This document shows, piece by piece, positions 1-11,400 of a DNA stretch of 64,000 nt. Source of the stretch: Craspedostauros australis. Lineage: Eukaryota > Bacillariophyta > Bacillariophyceae > Mastogloiales > Achnanthaceae. The stretch lies in NCBI GenBank assembly GCA_026770025.1, contig JAMXDE010000015.1, positions 682,001 to 746,000 of the forward strand, written 5' to 3'. Position 1 is the stretch's first letter. Every line of letters starts with the position of its first letter. Made by a program: the position numbers and the translations under genes. The notes under the pieces were generated by a model. The model was not told where the DNA came from, did no database searches, and worked only from the letters and a program-made list of their open reading frames with translations.

Positions 1-1240
1 TGCGTCGCTCGGCGACGCCATTCTGATGATGAGCGTTGACTCCACAGAATGTGATGGTTTGATTTGCCGATGCGACAGCCGTGCGGAACAGCTGCTCAGC
101 GAATCTGCCGTTGTCGGCGTGGTAGTGGTGTATGCGGACACCGAAGGAGTGAGCATAGCGCTCGAAAGCCTGCTTGGCTTGCAGTGTGTCGGCACCAGAC
201 TGGGTGAGCTGCAAGTGAACGTAGTCAATACCGGAGTACTGATCAACGAACACTGTCGCGCATGTGTATCGCGACCAGGTGTGCGTGCCCTTTTGCTGCG
301 GAAGCACCCCAGGTTGGCGAGAGACGATCTGATCGACTGACACGATGTGCCCTGGGAATCGCGCTCGCTTGACGACGCGTGTGATGCGATTTGGCTTGCG
401 CCGGCGGACGGCTTTGCCATAGATGCACCCAGAGCAGAGAGGGAACTCGGCCTTGGCCAAGTGCCGTGGTATGATTCCGTGTGATGCCATGTTGCGCAAG
501 ACACGGAAGGGAAGGTGCCCCAAGCGATGGTGCCACCGGAGTAGCTGTCCCTGTGCATCGGATGCACCAACAGGATGTGTTGCCGACTGATCGCGGACCA
601 GTGTGTCGTTGTCTTGGAGAGGATCGGGCCTCAACTCGGCGAGCTTGGGGTCTTCATGAACCTCCATCATGTCGTCGGGGACGTCGGTGATGTTGAGAAG
701 TTCAGAATCGCTTGAAGGACTGGAGGTAGCGAGGAATGCTGGCGCATGTCGCTTGGCGTGGATGACGGACATCAGAGGCAGGTTGGTGCCAGGATGATGG
801 TAGACAGTTACCTTGTGACGCGAGGAGCGCAGGACTGTGTGGTTGCCGTAGGTTGTGCAGGTACGCAAGTGCCTGCCGTGATGATCGCGGGGACCTTGGT
901 CTGACCATTGCTGTGGACAGAACAGTCGAATACGAAGCCGTGGCGCGTAGTAAGCGTTGGCTATCTTTATCCGCAGTGGTTGGCCGTCATCATCGAGTAT
1001 TGTCCAGGATAGTGTGCCCTTGGATTGGATGGGGATGGACCCTCCAACTCCTTGTATGGCCATGCCGCGGACTGGCTGAAGATCGTTACTGAAGTCACCA
1101 CGTTGTCCAGAGACTGTGGCCGACGTGCAGGTGTCAATTCCGATTGGCACATCACCCATCTGATGCAATGTCGTCTGCATCGCGGAGATGCCTTGCAGTG
1201 CTGTGACTGATAGCATTGATTGGATGGGCGTGCCTTCATG

Positions 1241-2737
1241 TCAGTTCTCGCTTATGTTTCCATCGCTGGGAGTGGAATGCTGGCTACTGTCGTAGTGGCC
1301 ATCGCTGTCGTCGAAGTGGACGTGAGGAGCTGACTTGGCGTGGACCTTGACGGATTTGGACGAGGACGATTTCTTGTCGTGCTGGCGCTTCTTCCCAGAG
1401 GAGTCAGCGTTCTTGCCGGATCGGGCGCGACAGTCGGATGTCTTGTGCTTGCCCCATGCCTTGTGGTTGTCGCACCAGTGGAAGGTTGTTCCTTGGTGGA
1501 CGAAGTGCTTGGGATCATTGCCCTTTGGCGGATCGCGATTGGCGAGAGGGTGGTTGCCGCGCTTGTGGCGAGCCGTCCCTTTGTTGTCTTTCTTGTTGTT
1601 TGCTCGCTTGCCGGATGACTTGTTGAGCGAGGCTTTGAGCTGCTTCGTCTCGGCTCGGAGGGCGAGGAGCTGCTTGTCGCGGGAAAGGCGGTTCCATGTG
1701 CCGGCGTTGACCAAGCTCTGGTACTTGGTTTCAGCAGTGTTCATGAGACTGACGTAGTCCGGAGTGCCGGAGTCGCTGCATCGCTGGATGCGGTTGACGA
1801 ACTCCTCATTGTCTGCTGTGTTGTATGCAGTGATGAGTGCGAAGGTCACTTCGCTGCCGACTGCTTCGCCTTTGGACTGTAGGGTGAAGACTTGATTGCG
1901 AACGTGATCGTTGAGCTTCTTGATGTCGTTGTCGAAGTCTTTGAGCTTCAACCGATGTAGATTCATGCGGATGCTCGTGCTGAGATCATCTGTGTCGATG
2001 CTGACATGAGAGAGGACGACGCGTAGGAGCGTTGGTCCATCCATGAGTCCGTTGATCTCGTATGTGCTGCGCTGCGGCAGGATACGGTTGACGAGGTTGG
2101 GGCTCAGCGAGTTGAGGATGGCGACACCTATGAGGTGCGCAGCTTGCTTCTCGACGCTGTCATTGATGTGACGCAATGTGGCACTGGTGCGCACATGGTC
2201 GATGGTGGTGAGTGGATAGTTGTCGAGGATGTTGTACATGCCTGTTGTTGTGGCGACTTGGAAGATGTCAATGCATTGCATCATCATCGCGCGAGTGCGA
2301 ATGTTGGCAAGGAAGACGTTGATGTTCTCTGGAGCGCCTTCGAACTTGTCGTCGCTGAGCTTCTCTTGTGCTGTCTTGATGAGAGCAGCGCCTGTCTTGG
2401 TTGTTGGGTCGATGAGAGATCCATATGGAGTTACAGCGAACTGTGCTGGTTGCTGGTTGGCTGGCGGATTCGGATTGGCTTGGACAACTGGCTGTGCAGC
2501 TGCTGCTGCTTGGACTTGTGCTGCCACTTGCTGCTGGATGATTTGGACGAGCTGTGCCATGTTCAGAGCGATGGGCTGTCCTCCTGCTTGTGGTGGTTGC
2601 TGTGCTGCTTGTGGTTGCGCAGCTGCTTGTCCTGCAGGTGCGGTTGCGGCTGTGGCGTCGTTGGGTTGGTTGCCTTGATCCGCCATGGTCGCTCTTCGAG
2701 TTTTGTTGTTGTTGTTGGTTTTGGTGCGTGCGACCAA
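1241..2737 (-). CDS. Gag protein of copia element A
   Basis: A 498-residue frame encodes a diatom copia-type Gag. The N-terminus (to about residue 110) is rich in Ala, Gln and Pro. A helical capsid-like body follows (about 120-350). Near residues 405-440 there is a Cys/His cluster (F-H-W-C...H-K-A-W-G-K-H...C) of the zinc-binding kind seen in Gag proteins of diatom copia elements, then a basic, Ser-rich tail. A second Met at residue 17 is an alternative start. The pol region follows directly on the same strand. The family call rests on this Cys/His motif, the position just inside an LTR, and the adjacent integrase. Confidence 0.8.
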   Translation of the reverse strand: MVARTKTNNNNKTRRATMADQGNQPNDATAATAPAGQAAAQPQAAQQPPQAGGQPIALNMAQLVQIIQQQVAAQVQAAAAAQPVVQANPNPPANQQPAQFAVTPYGSLIDPTTKTGAALIKTAQEKLSDDKFEGAPENINVFLANIRTRAMMMQCIDIFQVATTTGMYNILDNYPLTTIDHVRTSATLRHINDSVEKQAAHLIGVAILNSLSPNLVNRILPQRSTYEINGLMDGPTLLRVVLSHVSIDTDDLSTSIRMNLHRLKLKDFDNDIKKLNDHVRNQVFTLQSKGEAVGSEVTFALITAYNTADNEEFVNRIQRCSDSGTPDYVSLMNTAETKYQSLVNAGTWNRLSRDKQLLALRAETKQLKASLNKSSGKRANNKKDNKGTARHKRGNHPLANRDPPKGNDPKHFVHQGTTFHWCDNHKAWGKHKTSDCRARSGKNADSSGKKRQHDKKSSSSKSVKVHAKSAPHVHFDDSDGHYDSSQHSTPSDGNISEN

Positions 2738-2749
2738 ACCAGACGATCA

Positions 2750-3101
2750 GAGCGCGTGTTTCACGTTGCGCAGAGGAAGCGTGTGCAGGTTTTTCACGTG
2801 ACCGGAGGTGTTGGGGGTGAAACCTGTCTGTTCTGAAAAATTATGACTGTGCGGAACGGTCATTTGCTCAACGTGGATCCTACACGTGGTTTGTGCGGTA
2901 TCGTCTGTCCATCGACACCCATCGTTCGGATTCGGCCAGATTCGGGAATTGGCACTAAATCTGCACACCGTAGTGACCGAATATCAATCGTGTATCAAGA
3001 CTCACTCGACTATACTCTCAAATCGAGTCGAATCAAAAAATAGTGAATCACGTTTCAGTCATGGGAGATGGGTACCTAATTTCGATCTAGATGTTGATAC
3101 A
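2750..3101 (-). repeat. 5' LTR of copia element A (inner edge approximate)
   Basis: On the minus strand the LTR starts TGTATCAACATCTAGATCG at 3,101. Its first 100 bases are clearly related to the start of the solo LTR at 22,039, in the opposite orientation within the window. The outer edge is fixed by the switch to element B coding sequence at 3,102. The inner edge, somewhere before the Gag start, was not found; no primer-binding site was recognised. Confidence 0.6.
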
Positions 3102-6100
3102 GCGCACCATCAGACTGAACGACGTGAAGTTCGCACCCAAAATGTGGGTGAATCTGTTCTCAACGAACAAGGCGCTGGAGAATGGATACCAGATCGGCAA
3201 CAATGGTATCATCATGGACATCGCAAACGGCAACAGGAACAAGATCGTGTTCGATCGAGTGTTCCGCACGCGAAATGGTTTCGTGACTGGCGTGCAGATG
3301 CATGCAGTCAAGCCACGCACAGACATCACGGCTGCGGCCGTCACATCGGATCCACCGAAGGGCATCAACGCGTCCACACTCCATCGCATGTTGGGACACG
3401 CCCCACTCGAAGCAATGCAACGAACCGCATCGCACCACGGATGGAGCATCATCGGCACCATGCCGCCATGCAAGCACTGTGCCATCGCCAACGCACGAGT
3501 GAAGAACGTCCCGAAGGCGACCATCGCGAGAGCATCGCGACGATGTGAGCGATTCTTCATCGACATCAGCTACACAAAGCACACGAGCTTCGGAAACAAG
3601 CGGTACTGGGTGTTGATCGTAGACGACCACACAGATTACTGCTGGAGCATCTTCCTCACCAACAAGGGTGACCAACCGGCCTTCCTGAAGCGATTCCTTC
3701 AGAAGATCCGTGCACACATGGACGGCAAGCCAATCATCTTCCGTGGCGACAACAGCGGAGAGAACAAGGCATCCGAGGTCCATCTGCTTGAAGCCGGATT
3801 CGACGTCACATTCGAATACACGGCATCCAACACACCACAGCAGAACGGCAGAGTGGAGCGCAAGTTTGCATACTTGTACACGAAGATGAGATCCATGCTG
3901 AATGGCGCCCAGCTCAATGAAGAGCACAGACATGGTCTATGGGCTGCAGCAGCCAACGTCGCGACCGCGGTCGCCAACATCACCGTGGCAAAGGGACAGA
4001 CCAAGTCGCCACACAACCTATTCTTCGGAGAGGATCCGAAGTATGCAAATGGACTCCGTACCTTCGGCGAAGTTGGAGTCGTCAAGACGGCCTATGGAGG
4101 CATGACGGCGAAACTCCAGAACAGAGGCGAGGCGATGTTGTTCGTCGGATATGCTCCACAGCATGGATCCAGCGTCTACAACATGTACCGCCCATCCACC
4201 AAGTCCATCGTCTGCACCAGAGACGTGAAATGGCTCAACAGATCGTACGGGCACTTCAAGGGTTGGACCTACGGCTCGGACGATGGGAAGCCGGAAGGGA
4301 GTCAGATCGTCGCGACCGATCACGAGCGCCCAACGGAGACTGACGATGACGGATTCATCCTGGTCGGAAGGGAAGGGACAGCGCCGTCCCACACAGCTCG
4401 AACCAAGCCAAAGCAACGCTCTGTGTCATTCGCCGACGCGAATTCTTACCACGTCCTCTCAGATGACGACGACGAGGACGATGACGACACCAACAACGAC
4501 ACGAGCGCGAAGGAGGACTCACCAGGTCTCGCGAGCGAGACGGTGACCACACCAGTGGACGAAGGGACTGCGTCCGAAGAGGAGGTTGACGCAATTCCAG
4601 TCGACGACGACACAGTGACCGACATTGGAGATGTCGCCCCACCGAGTGTCCCGCCAAGCATCCTCCGCACTCTGCCAACATCACGCAAGCGTTCGCACGA
4701 AGCGAACGATGATTCGAAAGCTAGTCGCACCACGACAGCTGATCCCCCAAGACGACCAAGCAAGCGCGATACCACTCGCAGCGAACGACAACAGCGATAC
4801 ATCGAGCGAAGCAAGCATCAAGCAAAAACGAATGCGAAGTCGCGTGCGTCGCTGCCGTCCAACGTGAAAGGAAAGAGCGAATTGCGCAACCTTGCGAACT
4901 ACAACAAGCCAGGAAAGAAAGAGAAGCATGAAGGCAAGCGGTTCACTACCAACCTATCCGTCTTCAATAGGGGAAGCGACACCGACGACGACAAGAGCAA
5001 CACAGACCACGATCAGGACGACAGCGAGGAGACCAACGACGATGACGAGACCAATGGCGACACCACCGACGAGAATGAGGAGAACAACGAAGCTACGGAC
5101 GACGAAGACAGCGATTCTCCTCCATCGGACATCACCAACGCAGTCACAGATGCTCTATTCGGTAACAACGCAATCAGCACCGACGACTTCGAGATAGAGA
5201 TCTGCGCAACCACCGAAGATGAGACAGGAGAGACGCCGACGCACATCGAGCCATCAACCTTCGACCAAGCATTCAACCATCCGAATGCAACACACCGGAA
5301 GGGCTACAGAGCTGCCATCGCAAAGGAGTTCAGTTCGATGGATGCTCGATCCGTCTACAGCAAGATCAAGCGCTCATCCATTCCGAGAGACCGCAGATGC
5401 TGCAAGTGCAAATGGGTGTTTAAACTAAAGCGCAATGGAACCTATCGAGCGCGTCTGGTGGCGTGTGGCTATTCGCAGATCGCAGGAGTGGACTACCAAG
5501 AGCACCACTCGCCTGTCATCCACGACGTCACGTACCGTGTGATGATGGTGATCATGATGCTGCAGAAGATGGACTGCGCACTTGTGGACGTCGTCACGGC
5601 ATTCTTGTACGGCGATCTCGAAGAAGAGGTGTACATGAATTGTCCAAGCGGAATGGACAGCACACCGGATGAAGCACTGCTGCTGCACAAGCCAATCTAC
5701 GGGCTGGTCCAGAGCGCACGCCAATGGTACAAGATGCTGGTGTCAACGCTGAAGGGAATGCGGTTCGACCAGAGCGCGGCAGATCCGTGTCTCTTCCATC
5801 GCAAGACGAAGAACGAAACAGTCATCGTGGCGATCTACGTCGACGACTGCTTCTGCTGCGGACACCAGAAGGCACTCGAGCCATTCATGATCGACATCCA
5901 GAAGAGCAAGTTCAAGGTCACCATCGAGAAGGGTTTGGGTGACTACCTCAGCTGCAACATCCAGCTCAACGCAGACAAGACGAGAGCCGTCCTAAGCCAG
6001 CACATCTGATCCGAAACTTAATCACCGAGTTTGGTGCAGAGGTGGAGAAGATGCAGCGCTACGCGACGCCAGGGACGCCAAGCCAGAGCATTGTTCGCCC

Positions 6101-6852
6101 ATCCGAAGAGAACGGATTGCAGAAGGTAGACGCAGCAGAGCATGCTGACTATCGCAAGGGAGTGGGAATGCTTCTTTTCCTGATCAAGCATTCGCGTCCC
6201 GACATCGCCAATCCTGTCAGGGAGCTGACGAAGGTACTGGATGGACCGACCAAGGCTGCAACCAAGGAGATGCGACGTATCATCAAATACGTCATTGACA
6301 CGAAGCACTACGGTCTGAAGATCCATCCCGTCATGACAGACAGCAGCGCATGGAACATGGAGATGTTCTGCGACAGCGAATACGCCGGAGACAAGGACAC
6401 TCGCATCAGTGTCGGCGGATTCATTCTCTACCTCTGTCAAGTCCCTATCCTCTGGCGATCCAAGGCGCAGAAGGCAGTGACCCTCAGTTCATCAGAGGCA
6501 GAGTACATCGCGCTATCCGAAGCAGCGAAGGAGATCTTCTTTGTGATGCAACTCCTGGAGAGTGTGGGAGTGCCAGTGAAGACTCCAATCACTGTGAGAG
6601 TCGACAATGTTGGAGCGATCTTCATTGCAAAGAATCCCTCAACATCGCAACGCTCCCGCCATATCGACGTACGCCATCATTACGTCCGCAACATGGTGAA
6701 TGACAAGCTCATCGAGATCATCTTCGTCAAGTCAGAGAACAATCGAAGCGACGGCTTCACGAAGAACATCAAGTCAGAGCTACAGCGCGAGCACGAGAAG
6801 ACCTACCTACACACTGGCGACAGCAGCAAATGACTGACGCCTACAGGAAGGG

Positions 6853-7451
6853 TGTCGGAATGTGTGTACTCGGATGTGTATGCATCAGTCACACTTGCTT
6901 GCCATCATCTAGACTATTTGGTGGCGGAATCACGACACAAAACTATGACGTCACAGCGATACCATCGCTGTACCATGAGAACACTGCGATACTACGGCGC
7001 CAGGATACCGCGATACCAGCGGATACCACAGTATCCACCACACGTGACATCACATCAAGACCTTACCTACCAGGTCTACAGGAATGAAATATGTTTTGAA
7101 CATTCCACCAGATTCGATCAATCATCAGATTCGATCAATCATCGGATTCGATCAATCATCAGATTCGATCAATCATCAGATTCGACCAATCATCGGATTC
7201 AACAAAACCAGAGAGACGACAATGTTGACAATCAAGTCAACATCAACGAGCAACATGAGAGCAATGTGCATGGAGGTGCAAGAGGATTGCACCAAGCAAT
7301 GAGAGCAAAGAAGAGATGGATCAAGAGAGCATCTTGATCATCTCATTCCTCACGCTCGCTCATCAACAATCAATAGCAATAACAGTAACAGAAACACTTT
7401 GAGAAAGAGTGTTGACTACTACCGATTCTCCGTGCGCGGAGCCTTCCAACA
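6853..7451 (+). repeat. 3' LTR of element B
   Basis: Begins TGTCGGAATG just after the RNase H region, preceded by a purine-rich tract (ACAGGAAGGG) that matches the polypurine site of element C, and ends CCAACA, the same terminus as the element C LTR. Length is about 599 bp. The partner LTR is not in the window, so no age can be estimated. Confidence 0.65.
7109..7206 (+). repeat. 17-bp tandem repeat inside the element B LTR
   Basis: Five full units and a partial sixth of CAGATTCGATCAATCAT, with A/G and T/C variants between units. It lies entirely within the LTR. Nothing similar is present in the LTRs of element C. Confidence 0.9.
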
Positions 7452-7597
7452 CTCCACCCTCTTGTACTCTCTTGTGTATGGTATTCCCCCATCCTCAGCC
7501 TTTGGCACACTTTATCCGCTTTCCATATTCCCTCCACTCGTATTCTGTCCAACCTCTCCGCTTCTCTTTCCATTCCGGCTGTCCATTCTTTCTCGGC
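7452..7597 (-). pseudogene. Fragment of the buried minus-strand frame
   Basis: Between the LTR of element B and the target duplication of element C, the minus strand reads as an open, Glu/Arg-rich segment. The matching segment on the other side of element C (15,455-15,523) has the same strand and a similar charged composition, consistent with element C having inserted into a reading frame that once ran across both. The family is unknown. Confidence 0.4.
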
Positions 7598-7603
7598 CTC
7601 TCG

Positions 7604-8387
7604 TGTCGAGATGTACATGTGAGTATATGTCAAGATGTACGTGTATATGTGCATCGTTCACCCGTTATTCTCTCATACGCACTTGGACGGTATAACTACA
7701 TTCGTGTCGATAGTATACTGTGATTCGTCAGAATTACAGGGGAATGGAACACATGAAAAGGGGCAAGATTTCTGGAGGAAATTTGCAAATAATGATTTCT
7801 GAGAGAATCAGAAGATCGTCCGTCCATGCATCAATGGTACCAAGGGAATCTCGAGGTACTTCCCAACTAAACCTCAGATGACAATATCATCTGACAGACT
7901 ACTGCATCACCAATGGAACGTGACATCTGGAGAGCAGAAGGACGCCTACTGATGTCGACAGGATGTCAACATGTCACCACGTCGACAGCTGTCTCCAAGT
8001 CAGAGCAGGAGGCGAAGATACGATGACCCATGAAGATCATGGATACTGAAGGTGAACTTCAAATGGTAAGTACTCATGGAGTAGAAGCCAGTACTGAATG
8101 AACAGAGTGTCGAATGCGGAGTACGCATCAAACACGAAGGATCGTGTAGCATGAGCACACGATGTTGAGAGAGAGAATACAGAGAGGAGCGAGAGAGGAT
8201 CTCGCGTACCGACTCATAGTCGGAGACCGAATCTACGAAACAGATTGAAGCGCCAAGAGCATCAGGCAAGAGAACGAACGGACACCGAGAGTATCGGAGT
8301 GCCAACGTAATGAAATAGCAAACAGACGACTATCAACCAACACCATCTTCCACGATCGTAGGTTACCGTGAGCGGAACTTGCCAACA
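7604..8387 (+). repeat. 5' LTR of element C
   Basis: 784 bp, TG...CA ends, about 99% identical by eye to the 3' LTR. It should carry the Pol II promoter of the element, although no individual box was identified. An 82-bp leader (8,388-8,469) separates it from the Gag-Pol start. Confidence 0.95.
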
Positions 8388-8469
8388 CGTTTATAAACGA
8401 TAGATCAGGGCGAGCCCGCGAATCGTATCGTGCGAGGAAGACGAACATCATTCAAGAGCAGCAGGCTGA

Positions 8470-11400
8470 ATGAGCGAGGAAGAGGAATTGAAAGACATCC
8501 CTCTGTCCAATCCGGCTATCAAGAGAGAAGAAGGCGCGAGTGAGACTCCACCACGACAAGAGAAGGAAGCAGCCGCGGCTACTGTCCTATCAGGCGCAGA
8601 CGCAAGCGCGATCGACGAGACCGAAGAAGAACGGTCTGCAAGACTACATCGTAAGGAGAAGAGGATTCTCAAGGCGATCAAGCAAGAGGAGACTGGTGTG
8701 ACGAAGAGCATTCGCACAGCCAAACAGGGTGGGAAAAGTGAGACACCACCAGGAGGAGAATTTGTGACGAAAACAATCTCCGCGCAACAACAGGCGAAAA
8801 TCGAAGAATCGGCAACACAGAAACCGACGGAAATCAAGGGCGCGAGCGCACCAACGACGAAACAACGAACCAACATGGCGACATCAGCCAACATGAACAA
8901 GCGACGCATCAAGGCGCCGATGTTCAGCGGTGAACAGGAAGACTACAGTGCATGGGAGTCCCAAGCGAAGGCATACGCTCGTGCACAAAAGACAAGAGAC
9001 GTGATGTTGGGCAAGACCAAGGTACCAACGATGAAGGAGATCGCGGCAGCCGCCGATGAAGACAAGGAAGCGATGGAGGAGATCTACGAATTGGGATGCG
9101 ACTGCTTCAGCGATCTGATCCTCATGATGGATGCAGAGAAAGGAAAAGGCAAGCAGGCCATCCAATACATCAACCAATGCATCTCCGACGACTACCCGGA
9201 AGGAGACGCACACGCAGCATGGAACGTTCTCGCGGAGAAGTTCCGACCATCCGATGCGGTGACGAAGATCAAACTCAAGCGCCAATTCAACAACGAAAAG
9301 ATGAAGAGAGACACGGACCCCGACATCTACATCACGCAACTCGAGAGTCTACGATCGCGTCTCCACGATGTCAAGTATGAGATCACGGACGAGGAAATGA
9401 TCATGCAGATTCTCAGCACGGTGAGCGTGGAATACAAAACCCACGTCGTGAACCTCCAACATCAACTCACGTTCAATCCGGAACTGGTTACCATCAACAC
9501 GATCAGAGGAGTACTCCGTACTGCATACGCCACCCACAGAGGAGGCAAGGCATACGTCGACGATTTCCAAGACAGCAACACGAAGAGCAACGACACCGGC
9601 TTCACAAGCACCGGTAACTTCAAGGGTACTTGTCACAACTGTGGCGTGTATGGCCATAGATCCGCCGATTGCCCAGAACGCAAGAAATCGAACAACAAGA
9701 AAAACAACAACAACAACAACAAAATGAACGGAAAGCGCAACAAGGGAAGCGGCTTCAAGGGCAAGTGCAACTACTGCGGCATCTTCGGACATCGTGAGGC
9801 GGAGTGCCGAAAGAAGAAGTTCAACGAAAGCAAGAAGAACAACGAACAAGCCAACGCGGCTACGGAAGGACACGACAAGAGCGGGCACGAGATGGTACTC
9901 TCAGCAAAGGACATGCCGCTCTGCATGTTGGTGTCCGACGACTACATCGAAGACTCCTTCTTCGATAACTTCGAATACATCGGGAGCGACGACGAAGTGC
10001 AGGATGATGAGATCATCCCGGAGTGGCTCAGCGAGGAGCCAATCATCCACGAGGTGGACCCAAGACGCGAAGTAAGCTACGAATGCTGCTTCAACGCGCA
10101 CGATCTGATCGGTTCATACGGCGACGAAACTGAGATGGACGAGGCCAACGATAGCGACATCGAAGAGGCCATGAGCGATGACGACGACGACGACGCCAAC
10201 GAGGACGGCGCAGATGAAGACGACGAAACGAACGGCGGCGCAGCGCCGCCTCCTCCAGCGGCGGGGAACAACAGATCGGGCATCTTCGACGAGGATGACA
10301 GCGACGAATCCGAGGACGGCAATCATCCAGACGACAGCTTCAATCCAAACGAGCGTGTCGTCTACCCAGGGAATATCGACTTCCCACCAATCGAGGATCC
10401 CAACAGGTCCAACTACCTCCATCGTCATGACACCATCCCATATGCAACAGAAACAGCATTGGTGATCCAGAAGCAACTCATCTTCGATGCAGTGATGGAA
10501 GCAGGAGTGAGCCTGTTCCCAGGAATCGAACGAGGAGTACTCAGACCGATATGGGTCAACATGATGGGATCCATCCTATCCGAGAACTTCAGATCAATTG
10601 AAGAGATTCTCGCCAATTCGGTTGTGATCAATCGCATACTGGAAGCAGCCGAGACAGAGACGATCCCAGAGACGGATCTTCATTACATCCTTGGAGGATG
10701 TATGCGCGTACTCTTACGCGAACGACCACGGGTCCATCCATACGATCCAGCCACAGGATCTCATCGGAACAGTACGATTCCATCGGACTACGCACAACTA
10801 CCCGATGACATGGATGACGGAGATCATCATCCTCCATACGACGAAGATGGAGTTCACGAAGACGATGATGATGGCAGCTTCGACGACGAGATAGCTGCGG
10901 CAGCTGTGGAGCAACTCCACGAGCTGAGCACCAAGTACAAGGACAAGGTCAACAAGAACACCTGGCTCGCTGACAGCGGAGCTTCGTGTCACATCGTCAA
11001 TTCAGACGCCGCTCTCTTCAACGTGCGGTACATCAAGTCCTTCGTCCAAGTGGGAGACAGCACGAAACTGGACTCTCCCAAGATGGGGTCCATTCGCTTG
11101 AAGGTCAAGCAACGAAACAACACTGGCCACGTCATCCGGCTCGATGATGTGAAGTACACACCCAAGATGGCGGTGAACCTTTTCTCTACGAACAAGGCTC
11201 TGTACAACGGTTACCAGCTTGGTAACAACGGCATTCTGATGGACATCATCAACGGATCCGGAACGAAGATCGTGTTCGATCGAGTCTTCCCCACATCCAA
11301 CGGATTCATCACGGGAGTGCAGATGCATCCCATCATGCCAACAGACGACGACAAAGCTTGCACAAGCATCGTCAAGAATCCATCCAAGGAGATCAGCGCG

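Larger units (their letters stand above)
1..3101 (-). mobile_element. Ty1/copia LTR element A (5' half; continues past left edge)
   Basis: A copia-type retroelement lies on the minus strand, with its 5' LTR at the right, then gag, then the start of pol running off the left edge. Pol identity comes from minus-strand translation of roughly 1-560, which shows a GAG-pre zinc-binding stretch (a W-H-H-R-L-G-H motif, then C-S-G-C) followed by the start of an integrase core. Its outer edge at 3,101 (minus-strand TG) abuts, without a gap, sequence homologous to the protease-to-integrase region of another copia element, so A inserted into element B. The 3' half and the second LTR are outside the window, so completeness cannot be judged. 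Confidence 0.85.
3102..7451 (+). mobile_element. Ty1/copia LTR element B (broken; 5' part not in window)
   Basis: A plus-strand copia pol region containing, in order, the end of the protease region, GAG-pre (L-H-R-M-L-G-H), integrase core, an acidic Ser/Asp-rich linker, reverse transcriptase (Y-V-D-D) and RNase H, then a 3' LTR. The PR-INT-RT-RH order is diagnostic of Ty1/copia. It is closely related to element C at the protein level but has a different LTR. Its coding region is interrupted, so it is a fossil. Its Gag and 5' LTR would lie to the left of element A, which is inserted at 3,101/3,102. It is older than A and probably older than C. Confidence 0.85.

Noticed and set aside
2135-2836. 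233-codon plus-strand frame
   Set aside because: Antisense to the Gag gene of element A; Cys/Leu/Trp-rich shadow composition.
7109-7206. CRISPR-like array
   Set aside because: The units are directly adjacent without spacers, inside an LTR of a eukaryotic element.
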